The translations under genes were made by a program, and so were the position numbers. 6,280 bases of DNA from Sulfurimonas sp. (lineage in GTDB: Bacteria > Campylobacterota > Campylobacteria > Campylobacterales > Sulfurimonadaceae): positions 1 through 6,280 of the forward strand of contig JALTUB010000143.1 in assembly GCA_027047745.1 (NCBI GenBank). The letters are read 5' to 3'. Below the pieces are notes generated by a model. The model saw nothing but the letters and a program-made list of their open reading frames with translations, was not told the origin of the DNA and did not search any database. Within the stretch, counting starts at the first letter, position 1, and each line of letters starts with the position of its first letter. This document shows positions 1 to 5,951 of this stretch, piece after piece.

Positions 1-891
1 GATATTTTCTCAATTATTTATCTTCCTGTAGGTGGTATTATTGGAACATATTTTAGTGTTTACATACCTTTTAAAATAGAACAAAAGGCTATCGTTTTAC
101 TCTCATTACAGATATTTACAACGCTTTTTTACCCAGAGTTCAACCCTGCACTGCTCTTTTTACTTGGTTTAAGCGTAGGTGGTATCTCCCCTATCATCAT
201 ACAAACGCTAAAAAAAGCTACTATTGTTGATTTGGGCATTTCTCTTGGGCTTTCATACAGCTTTTCTACACTACTTTTTAACACTAACCCTATGGGCAGA
301 GAGATACTTGGACTCTCATTAAGTTTTGCCGCTATACTTGGTTATATATTTTTACAAAGAAAAAAAATCACTTCAGAAATGCTTATGTTTAGTAAGTTTC
401 ACTCCTATCCTCTTTATCTGATGGTTATCTGGGTGTTTTTAGATTCATCACTCTTTGAAACACTTTCAAGAGATGATATGATGGCTATCTGGAGAGGTGG
501 TTATAGCACTGAGATTATTCTTTTTCATCTTTTAGGTGTTGCTGTTGCCATAGGCATAAGAGTAGATAAATCACTAAAAGCACTTTTTATTAGTCTGCTT
601 TTTATAACTTCTTATCTATTTTATTTTATGCATGAAGCACTTTTACTTAGTATAGTCTATCCTTTTGTAATATCATATTATAATGTTGTGATTTTACAGA
701 GTCTTATCAAGGTGAAATCATTAAAAGATATAAGTCTTTTTATGGTTTTAATAGGTTGGATGGCATCAGGAGCAGGTTTAATGTTTGCATTACAAGGATT
801 AACGCAATATAATCCTATAATAATTTTTATACTAATTTCTTATGGTATAATTAAAAAGTTAAATTTCAAAAAGGAGTTGTCTCATGTTTAG
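1..891 (+). CDS. Multi-pass inner-membrane protein, MFS-like (5' end outside window)
   Basis: The frame is open from base 1 to the TAG at 889-891, giving 296 residues without a start, so the gene begins upstream of the window; the internal TTG at 232 is not a convincing start. About ten or eleven hydrophobic segments are visible, for example residues 5-22 (with LPVGGIIGTYF), 31-45, 50-70, 76-95, 101-118 and 136-155, then five more to the C-terminus. Short basic loops (QRKK near 120, KKLNFKK at the end) suit cytoplasmic sides. The glycine-rich first helix and the helix count resemble the later part of a major facilitator superfamily transporter, but I see no substrate signature, and a generic membrane protein is possible. 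The last 8 nt overlap the YceI-family gene, which suggests translational coupling and perhaps a joint envelope function. Membrane location is firm; the family is inference. Confidence 0.75.
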   Translation, partial: DIFSIIYLPVGGIIGTYFSVYIPFKIEQKAIVLLSLQIFTTLFYPEFNPALLFLLGLSVGGISPIIIQTLKKATIVDLGISLGLSYSFSTLLFNTNPMGREILGLSLSFAAILGYIFLQRKKITSEMLMFSKFHSYPLYLMVIWVFLDSSLFETLSRDDMMAIWRGGYSTEIILFHLLGVAVAIGIRVDKSLKALFISLLFITSYLFYFMHEALLLSIVYPFVISYYNVVILQSLIKVKSLKDISLFMVLIGWMASGAGLMFALQGLTQYNPIIIFILISYGIIKKLNFKKELSHV

Positions 892-1417
892 AAAAGTTGT
901 ATTATTACTAGTTTTGCCCTTGGTGCTATTTGGAGCTAATTTAAGTTTTGAAAGTGGAGTTATTCAAGCACATACAAAAGTTTTTGGAGACTCATCTATT
1001 GACCCATCTGTTAAAAACATAAAAGCAGATTTGTCTATGCAAGATGATAGTATAGATTCTCTAAAAGGAAAGCTATCCTTTAATATTATAGATTTTAAAT
1101 CTTCAAATGATGGTAGAGATGAGCATATGCAAGAGATGTTTAACATGAAAAAATACTCCGACATATCACTTAGTATCAACAAAGTAACACCACAAAACAA
1201 GCAGTACCTTATAAGTGCTACTTTAAATATGCATGGTGTTCAAAAACCGATAGATATTAACAGCACAATCACTAAAAATGATGGTAGCGTATCAATAAAT
1301 GCAAATTTTAGTGTTAAAGTAAGCGATTATGGCATGGAGCCTCCTTCACTACTTTTCTTTACTGTAAGAGATAGAGTTGATATTAATGCCTCTATTATGC
1401 TAAAACAAGTTCAGTAA
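884..1417 (+). CDS. YceI-family periplasmic lipid-binding protein
   Basis: This 177-residue protein starts with a clear signal peptide: FRK, a leucine/valine-rich core, then LFGA with likely signal peptidase I cleavage near residue 18. There is no lipobox cysteine. The mature part has YceI-family hallmarks: a polar segment with GRDEHM near 77-82, F86 and KKYSDISLSI around 89-98, the signature LNMHGVQKPI at 114-123 (family form LTMHGVTKPV), and DYGM at 149-152. YceI proteins fold as a lipocalin-like beta-barrel and bind isoprenoid or other long amphiphilic chains in the periplasm; Thermus TT1927b and Helicobacter HP1286 are known examples. The length is normal for the family. The start is supported by AAGGAG at 871-876, seven bases before the ATG. 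The ATG lies inside the end of the membrane-protein gene, so the two are likely co-translated. The actual ligand cannot be read from sequence. Confidence 0.93.
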   Translation: MFRKVVLLLVLPLVLFGANLSFESGVIQAHTKVFGDSSIDPSVKNIKADLSMQDDSIDSLKGKLSFNIIDFKSSNDGRDEHMQEMFNMKKYSDISLSINKVTPQNKQYLISATLNMHGVQKPIDINSTITKNDGSVSINANFSVKVSDYGMEPPSLLFFTVRDRVDINASIMLKQVQ

Positions 1418-1434
1418 AGTAGTATATTTATTTT

Positions 1435-3552
1435 ATGCCAAAGATAACACAATGCTTTAAAGCCTATTCTGAAATAATTGCCATGCAGGTTTGTGAAAAT
1501 GACACGATTGCAGTGGCAACTTCACAGAGTGGCATATTAACTTTAGAAAAAGAAAGATGCAAAACAGTATCCAACATATTGCCTGAGCAAATAAATGAGG
1601 GAACAACACTTACTGCATTCTCTAGGGATGCAAAATTTATCGCAATTGTAAAATCAAATCGTATTGAGATTTTACATCTTCAAACACGAAAAGTCACTAA
1701 AACCATAACTGTGGACGACCCAAAGATCGATATTATTAGTTTTGACCCATCATCCACTTATCTCATAGTAGGCACTAACAAAGGAAGAGTCTTACAGTAT
1801 AGATACAACAGTGAGAAGCCTATCTCCAGACTATGCTCCTTTCCCTATTATTTTCCAGGTGAGCAAATTTTAAAGATTAAAGATAATTTTGTAAGTGCTT
1901 TTGCCTTTTTTGATGAGTATCTTGCTTGTAGTGGTTATGGAGGTAGTATTAATGTTATCAACCTACATACAAGAGCTAACAAACAAGTAATCACACGCTC
2001 AAGGGTGAAAATAAAATCTTTATGTTTTATAGACAAAAACACGCTTATTAGTGGTAATGAAGATGGTGTTTTAGAGATAATTTCTCTTCAAGATATTAGT
2101 AAAATAAAACGCATGAATACGCCTTTTATAAAGATACGGAATATCATAAGTATGCCTAACAAAGATTATATTTTAGTTAGTTCTAACAAAAGTTTTATCT
2201 CACTTATAAATATCAAACTTTTAAAGGTTGTGAACGATAAATATATAAGTTTTTCTCACAGTATCCAGACAATTATTTTAAAGGATAAAGAGAACATATT
2301 GGCAATTTTAAAAGATTATTCTGTCATGAGTGTAGAGCTTATCAACACAAAAACTTTAAAATCTTTAATAGATAATGATAGGATTATAGAGGCTTATAAA
2401 CTTATCATGAAAGCACCAATGCTAAAAGCTTCCAAAGAGTATCATGAACTTGGAGAAAAATATAATAAGTACATGATAAAGATAATCAACTATCTGATAA
2501 ATGATGATGAAAGCACAGCTAAAGAAGTAGCAACAATGTTAAAATCAATACCATCTAAAAAAGATGATATTGACTTAATCTTTTCTGCATTTAAACATTA
2601 TAAAAAGTTTCAATATTATTTTCATCAGCAAAACTATCCACTAGCATACTCCATGTGTGAAAAATATCCAGCTTTAAAGCATACTATTGAGTACAAGAGT
2701 ATGGAAAAATTTTGGAAAAAAAGTTTTTTAGATGCTGAAAAAGAGATTCTTCTTAACAATACTGAGTCAGCTAGAGTTATCCTAAGTGAATATATGACTA
2801 TTTCATCCAAAAAACCACTTATTAAATTTTTACTTCATAAAAACAGGGAATTGATAAATTTTTTAAAAGCTATCGACAACAAAGAGTTTGAAAAAGTCAC
2901 ACTACTCACGAAGGTAAATGAAGAATTTGCTCATCTTGATTATTACAAAGCTTTAAATCATGAACTAAATGACAATCTACAGGAGACAAAAGATTTAATC
3001 CAAGTAGGCAATATTCAATTAGCAAAAGTTTTAATCGAAAAACTAAAAACAAATCCAAAATATGAAAAACAGGCGATAGAGTTGCATCAAGAGTGTGAGG
3101 ATGTGCAACAGTTACAAGATGCTTACGATGCAGGAGACTATTTTCTTTGTTATGAACTACTCGATAGCAATCAAAACTTGCACAATGTTGAGTTAGCAAT
3201 TCATTTAGAAAAGTTATGGAAAAAAAGAGTTGGTAATTGTGAAATATTTGCCCTTAAAGGTGATATTAAAAGTATTGAAAAGCACTTAGGAGTGCTAATG
3301 AAATTGAGTTCAAGACATGAAAAGATTGGTGAACTTATGCGTATCACTTATCAAAGAAAAATCAACTGCCAGATCAACAAAAAATCTTATAAAGAGGCAA
3401 AAGAGTATATCATGCACTACTCTAACTTATATGGACTAGACAAAGAGATCAACGACATAATAAAACTATATGTTAAAAGTTCAAAATCAAAAATCGAATT
3501 GACAAATTCCCAAGTTAGACGAAAACCAAGAGATTTTTGGTTGTATATTTAA
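1435..3552 (+). CDS. WD40-like beta-propeller plus helical-repeat solenoid protein
   Basis: This 705-residue protein has no signal peptide or membrane helix, so it is probably cytoplasmic. Residues 1-305 carry repeated beta-blade units typical of WD40/quinoprotein propellers: a SxDxxxIA-like turn, a strand such as YLIVGTNKGRVLQY (109-122), and turns such as CSGYGGSINVINLHT (165-179) and ISGNEDGVLEIISL (205-218). Residues about 310-681 are all helical and divide into about nine units of 37-44 residues, with recurring acidic/glycine turns such as DAGDYF (565-570) and LKGDIK (607-612). The tail (682-705) is basic and ends with aromatic residues. Such folds usually act as protein-interaction scaffolds; no catalytic motif is visible and the partner is unknown. 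The ATG lies 17 nt after the yceI-like stop with only a weak TAAAG-type ribosome site, so expression probably depends on coupling to upstream genes. The next ATG (codon 17) has no better ribosome site. Confidence 0.85.
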   Translation: MPKITQCFKAYSEIIAMQVCENDTIAVATSQSGILTLEKERCKTVSNILPEQINEGTTLTAFSRDAKFIAIVKSNRIEILHLQTRKVTKTITVDDPKIDIISFDPSSTYLIVGTNKGRVLQYRYNSEKPISRLCSFPYYFPGEQILKIKDNFVSAFAFFDEYLACSGYGGSINVINLHTRANKQVITRSRVKIKSLCFIDKNTLISGNEDGVLEIISLQDISKIKRMNTPFIKIRNIISMPNKDYILVSSNKSFISLINIKLLKVVNDKYISFSHSIQTIILKDKENILAILKDYSVMSVELINTKTLKSLIDNDRIIEAYKLIMKAPMLKASKEYHELGEKYNKYMIKIINYLINDDESTAKEVATMLKSIPSKKDDIDLIFSAFKHYKKFQYYFHQQNYPLAYSMCEKYPALKHTIEYKSMEKFWKKSFLDAEKEILLNNTESARVILSEYMTISSKKPLIKFLLHKNRELINFLKAIDNKEFEKVTLLTKVNEEFAHLDYYKALNHELNDNLQETKDLIQVGNIQLAKVLIEKLKTNPKYEKQAIELHQECEDVQQLQDAYDAGDYFLCYELLDSNQNLHNVELAIHLEKLWKKRVGNCEIFALKGDIKSIEKHLGVLMKLSSRHEKIGELMRITYQRKINCQINKKSYKEAKEYIMHYSNLYGLDKEINDIIKLYVKSSKSKIELTNSQVRRKPRDFWLYI

Positions 3553-3554
3553 AA

Positions 3555-3585
3555 TCTTCATAAACTCTTCATAAAGATATATTAT
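3555..3585 (+). promoter_or_regulatory. Promoter of the 120-residue gene with Pho-box-like direct repeat
   Basis: The ten bases TCTTCATAAA occur at 3555-3564 and again at 3566-3575, an exact direct repeat with an 11-bp period. A -10-like TATATT/TATTAT follows at 3578-3585, placing the start of transcription near 3592. The repeat therefore occupies the -35 zone. OmpR/PhoB-type response regulators bind 7-bp direct half-sites spaced by 4 bp (11-bp period), and the core TCATAAA-N4-TCATAAA matches the E. coli Pho box core. The -35 match itself is poor (TTCATA), as is usual for activator-dependent promoters. The site and period are seen directly; the regulator is inference. Confidence 0.55.
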
Positions 3586-3625
3586 CATTTCAACTAGATG
3601 AAAAAATTACTTTAAGGAGTATGTT

Positions 3626-3988
3626 ATGAATGTAAACAATAGTAATCTAGCACAAATGAGTTATGCACAAATGCAAAACAACTCAGCAGCCCAAGGACAA
3701 AATGTCCAGAGTGCTTTTTCCCCAGAAATGGTTAAGGGTGGAGAGGCAAATGAAGGAAATGATCATGATGGAGACGATGGTGCTAAAAAAACATCAGCTC
3801 AGAGTACAAAAGCACTTAGTCAGTTGTTAAAAAAACAACAAAACAATGTTTTTCCAACAACACCACAAGCACAAAACATCCAATCCCTTTTAATGCAAAG
3901 CATTGATTCCATGTATGCTTCTTCATCAAAGGCATATGCAAATAATGTCCTTAGTGGCTTAACAGGTGGAATAAGCCTTAAAGCGTAA
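3626..3988 (+). CDS. Unrecognised small Q/N/S-rich protein
   Basis: I do not recognise this 120-residue protein. The start is well supported: AAGGAG at 3614-3619 lies six bases before the ATG, behind a promoter of its own. There is no signal peptide, membrane helix or cysteine. Residues 1-32 are rich in Asn, Gln, Ser, Ala and Met. Residues 40-52 form an acidic, glycine-rich patch (EGNDHDGDDG), which resembles but does not match the DxDxDG calcium loop. Two short amphipathic helices follow, at about 60-74 (KALSQLLKKQQNNVF) and 81-97 (ending DSMY), and the C-terminus is Gly/Ser-rich. The shape suggests a largely disordered protein with a small helical C-terminal domain. It stands alone, since the upstream gene ends 73 nt before it and the next gene is convergent. 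Codon use is like the neighbours. Confidence 0.8.
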   Translation: MNVNNSNLAQMSYAQMQNNSAAQGQNVQSAFSPEMVKGGEANEGNDHDGDDGAKKTSAQSTKALSQLLKKQQNNVFPTTPQAQNIQSLLMQSIDSMYASSSKAYANNVLSGLTGGISLKA

Positions 3989-4019
3989 GCATTGAGTTAG
4001 TTAAACACTTATCTGAATT

Positions 4020-4166
4020 TTATTCGATACAAATTGATGAATAAGCATCTGAATAATGTTCTGATAGGGTACACCACTCTCTAGTGCTTTTTTCTTTATT
4101 TGGATGTTCTACATCATCTAGCAAATAGCCATTTTCAACTGCTAAGATTACATCTTTCCATACATT
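4020..4166 (-). pseudogene. Start-less 48-codon reading frame overlapping the dgt 3' end
   Basis: On the minus strand a frame runs from just after a TGA (4167-4169) to a TAA at 4020-4022, encoding 48 residues. It reads like ordinary protein: NVWKDVILAVENGYLLDD at the front, WCTLSEHYSDAY in the middle and SICIE at the end, with two cysteines and no low-complexity runs. It overlaps the last 19 bases of dgt in a different frame. There is no ATG or GTG; the only TTG (codon 15) lacks a ribosome site. It may be a small gene that lost its start (the GTA at codon 2 sits where ATG would fit), a frameshifted tail of dgt, or a chance open frame. The dgt product already ends at a plausible place, so the first option seems likeliest. 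Its family is unknown to me. Confidence 0.4.
4075..4093 (+). terminator. Weak candidate terminator after the 120-residue gene
   Basis: CACT (4075-4078) and AGTG (4083-4086) can form a 4-bp stem with a CTCT loop, followed by C and six T residues to 4093. The stem is short and the site lies 87 nt after the stop codon, so it is a marginal intrinsic terminator. The same bases fall inside the start-less minus-strand frame and could equally be coding remnants. No better stem with a T-run is seen elsewhere in 3989-4147. Confidence 0.25.
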
Positions 4167-5245
4167 TCATTATAAAACTTAAGTGCATATCTATCGCTCA
4201 TTGAGGCGATATAATCAGCAACTACCCTGTGTTTGTTGCGTTTATCTAACTGTTGATGATAAAATTGTGGTAGCATATTTTCATCATCCATAAGCCCTTT
4301 ATAGAGTCCTATTACTGCTTGTTTTCCTGCATACATCTTTCTAGCAATGGCTTTGTTTTGATACATCTTTTTAAAAAGCAGTTTTTTTAGTTTTTTTATC
4401 TCTGTTTCAAGTTCTTTCTCAAATCCTATAGGGATAGAAAGCTTACTGTCCAAAGTTGCACTCAGAACCTCTTGTGATTGTATCTTTCCTTTTGAATAAT
4501 CAAGAAGAGAGTAAACAAGCTTGTTTATAAGGTGTGAACTAAATCTATAACGAAACATCTCATCATTTTCTTGCCCAACGCCCTCTTGTGCAACTTTTTC
4601 TAAAATCTCTTGAACAAGAGAGTTCTCTTTTAAGTCCTCAAAACTAATAAGTCCAGAGTTTACTCCATCATCAATATCATGACTGATATAAGCTATCTCA
4701 TCTGCACGATCAACTATCATAGCTTCTATAGATGGGTGAGTCTCAAGGTTAAACTGTTCATGAATAGTTTTAGGCAAAAAACTTTTTTTGTAAGGATAAG
4801 AGTGTTTTAAAATCCCTTCTAAAGTAGCAAAAGTAAGATTTAAACCATCAAACTCTTTATATCGTTTTTCCAAAGAAGAGACAACACGAAAGCTTTGAAA
4901 GTTGTGTTCAAAACCTTGTTTAAAGCCATCTTCTTTTAAGCACTCATCTAAGGTGTCCCCACCAACATGTCCAAAAGGAGTATGCCCCAAATCATGAGCT
5001 AAGGCTATTGCTTCTGCTAAAGATTCATTTAGACCTAAGTTCGATGTTATGGAACGAGCTATTTGAGATACTTCTAAGGAGTGGGTTAGACGAGTACGAA
5101 AAAAATCTCCCTCATGATTGAGAAAAACTTGCGTTTTGTACTCTAGTTTACGAAATGAGCCAGAGTGGATAATCCTATCTCTGTCTCTCGCATAAGGGTT
5201 ACGAAAATCCTTATCTATTTTATAAAATCTATCAGATGATTTCAT
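4148..5245 (-). CDS. dgt: dGTPase-like deoxynucleoside triphosphate triphosphohydrolase (HD domain)
   Basis: The enzyme family removes the whole triphosphate from dNTPs to give a deoxynucleoside and tripolyphosphate, adjusting nucleotide pools in the cytoplasm. The 365-residue product shows the family order: the N-terminal block RDRDRIIHSGSFRKL (20-34) and KTQVF (37-41), then the HD metal ligands H55 (RLTHSLEV), H84-D85 (LAHDLGHTPFGH) and probably D182 in the ADEIAY segment. It also has the conserved EHNFQSFR motif (113-120). The length fits the short bacterial dGTPase-like group; the exact dNTP preference cannot be predicted. The ATG overlaps the phnA stop by one base (TAATG), with only a weak ribosome site, so its translation is probably coupled to phnA. 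No clear terminator follows; the stop is succeeded by a start-less reading frame. Confidence 0.95.
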   Translation of the reverse strand: MKSSDRFYKIDKDFRNPYARDRDRIIHSGSFRKLEYKTQVFLNHEGDFFRTRLTHSLEVSQIARSITSNLGLNESLAEAIALAHDLGHTPFGHVGGDTLDECLKEDGFKQGFEHNFQSFRVVSSLEKRYKEFDGLNLTFATLEGILKHSYPYKKSFLPKTIHEQFNLETHPSIEAMIVDRADEIAYISHDIDDGVNSGLISFEDLKENSLVQEILEKVAQEGVGQENDEMFRYRFSSHLINKLVYSLLDYSKGKIQSQEVLSATLDSKLSIPIGFEKELETEIKKLKKLLFKKMYQNKAIARKMYAGKQAVIGLYKGLMDDENMLPQFYHQQLDKRNKHRVVADYIASMSDRYALKFYNEMYGKM

Positions 5246-5778
5246 TAGGCTTTTTTAATAAACTCTGTTTTTAGATATATTTTTGTTCCATTTACACGAC
5301 CTTCTACATGGTCATCCATATCATTTGGAAGTGCAATTCTTGTAACAGTTGTTCCTCTTTTTGCAGTAAATCCAGCACCTTTAACATCTAAATCTTTAAG
5401 GATTACGATACTGTCTCCAGCGTGAAGCTCTACACCATTTGCATCACGAAAAACAACTTTGTTTGCTTCTGCACTCAAGGCTTTATCAAACCAAGCCTGT
5501 TCTGCTTCTTCAAAGTACATCATCTCTAACAAATCTTGACGACCTAGTTGGTTAAGTAAAATAGCAGACATAACTTTTACAGCTGGTATTTCACTCCACA
5601 TAGAGTCATTTAAACAGTTAAAGTGTGTCTCATCAAGTTCACCTGATTCTATTTGCGTTTTACAATTAGCACAAACACAAACACTTCCATCTTCGCCCGC
5701 AACACCCTGAGGTACTTCTAACTCACTTACTTCTTCACTACTTCCACATAGTTCACAAACTTCACTTCTTATAGCCAT
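5245..5778 (-). CDS. phnA: PhnA/YjdM-family zinc-ribbon protein
   Basis: The 177-residue product matches the longer form of the PhnA (YjdM) family. An N-terminal zinc ribbon uses C8-x2-C11 and C36-x2-C39 (C34 lies nearby). A middle helical part (about 60-105, starting MWSEIPAVKVMSAILLNQL) leads to the C-terminal PhnA domain at about 108-177, with the typical DANGVELHAGDSIVILKDL, the KGAGFTAKRGT segment and a closing GTKIYLKTEFIKKA. Despite its name, this protein is not the phosphonate-cleaving enzyme phosphonoacetate hydrolase, and its role in E. coli is not established, so phosphonate use should not be inferred. The start is supported by AAGGA at 5787-5791, eight bases upstream, and by a strong promoter. 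It is the first gene of a two-gene unit with dgt. Confidence 0.93.
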   Translation of the reverse strand: MAIRSEVCELCGSSEEVSELEVPQGVAGEDGSVCVCANCKTQIESGELDETHFNCLNDSMWSEIPAVKVMSAILLNQLGRQDLLEMMYFEEAEQAWFDKALSAEANKVVFRDANGVELHAGDSIVILKDLDVKGAGFTAKRGTTVTRIALPNDMDDHVEGRVNGTKIYLKTEFIKKA

Positions 5779-5804
5779 ATTTTATTTCCTTTTTTAAATG
5801 TCTT

Positions 5805-5833
5805 ATTATATCACGAAAAAGGTTTCATGTCAT
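5805..5833 (-). promoter_or_regulatory. Sigma70 promoter for phnA-dgt
   Basis: Read on the minus strand, ATGACA (5828-5833, five of six matches to TTGACA), a 17-nt spacer and a perfect TATAAT (5805-5810) form a near-consensus promoter. The TGA directly before TATAAT gives the extended -10 motif TGnTATAAT. Transcription would begin near 5798, leaving a leader of about 20 nt with an AAGGA ribosome site. No operator palindrome is evident, so expression may be constitutive. The whole promoter lies inside the last codons of the kinase remnant, and the TG of the extended -10 is the first two bases of that frame's TGA stop. Confidence 0.8.
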
Positions 5834-5951
5834 AAGGAAGATTGATTGTAAATGTAGTTCCTATATTTTTTTGTGAATTTATCTCTATAAAACCAGCTAG
5901 TTTATCCACTTCTACTGCAACAGCACTCATACCTACCCCTCTTACACATAA
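5811..5951 (-). pseudogene. C-terminal remnant of a sensor histidine kinase ATPase domain
   Basis: A minus-strand frame of 46 codons ends at the TGA (5811-5813). It reads RGVGMSAVAVEVDKLAG, then FIEIN, then IGTTFTINLPYDM, ending KPFS. This is the end of a GHKL/HATPase_c domain: the G2-box form GRGVGMxAV and the final GTTFxIxLP strand, in the style of CheA or hybrid sensor kinases. Everything before the G2 box (sensor, dimerisation helix with phospho-histidine, N and G1 boxes) is absent. Homology stops at about 5945, where the IS66-type remnant begins, so the kinase gene was probably cut by that insertion or a later deletion. It cannot make a working kinase. Its 3' end now contains the phnA-dgt promoter. 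Confidence 0.8.

Noticed and set aside
232..234. TTG at 232 as the start of the membrane protein
   Set aside because: The frame is open and strongly membrane-like all the way back to base 1, and no ribosome site precedes the TTG, so the gene is cut by the window edge instead.
964..1200. 78-codon minus-strand open frame inside the YceI-family gene
   Set aside because: It is antisense to a well-recognised gene, has no ribosome site, and reads as a hydrophobic/serine-rich shadow without domain character.
2906..3199. 97-codon minus-strand open frame inside the WD40-solenoid gene
   Set aside because: It is antisense to continuous helical-repeat coding sequence, rich in His/Leu/Cys as expected for a shadow frame, and has no start signals.
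3531..3557. AGATTTT ... AAAATCT inverted repeat at the end of the WD40-solenoid gene
   Set aside because: The 7-bp stem is almost all A/T with a 13-nt loop and no following T-run, so it is a poor terminator; it also overlaps the coding end and the direct repeat.
4015..4043. TTATTC ... GAATAA inverted repeat after the 120-residue gene
   Set aside because: A weak AT-only 6-bp stem without a T-tract; expected by chance in sequence this AT-rich.
5245..5778. Phosphonate-degradation role for the PhnA protein, linked to the Pho-box-like repeat
   Set aside because: YjdM/PhnA proteins of this type are not the phosphonate-cleaving enzyme, no phn lyase genes are nearby, and the repeat lies on another transcript almost 2 kb away.
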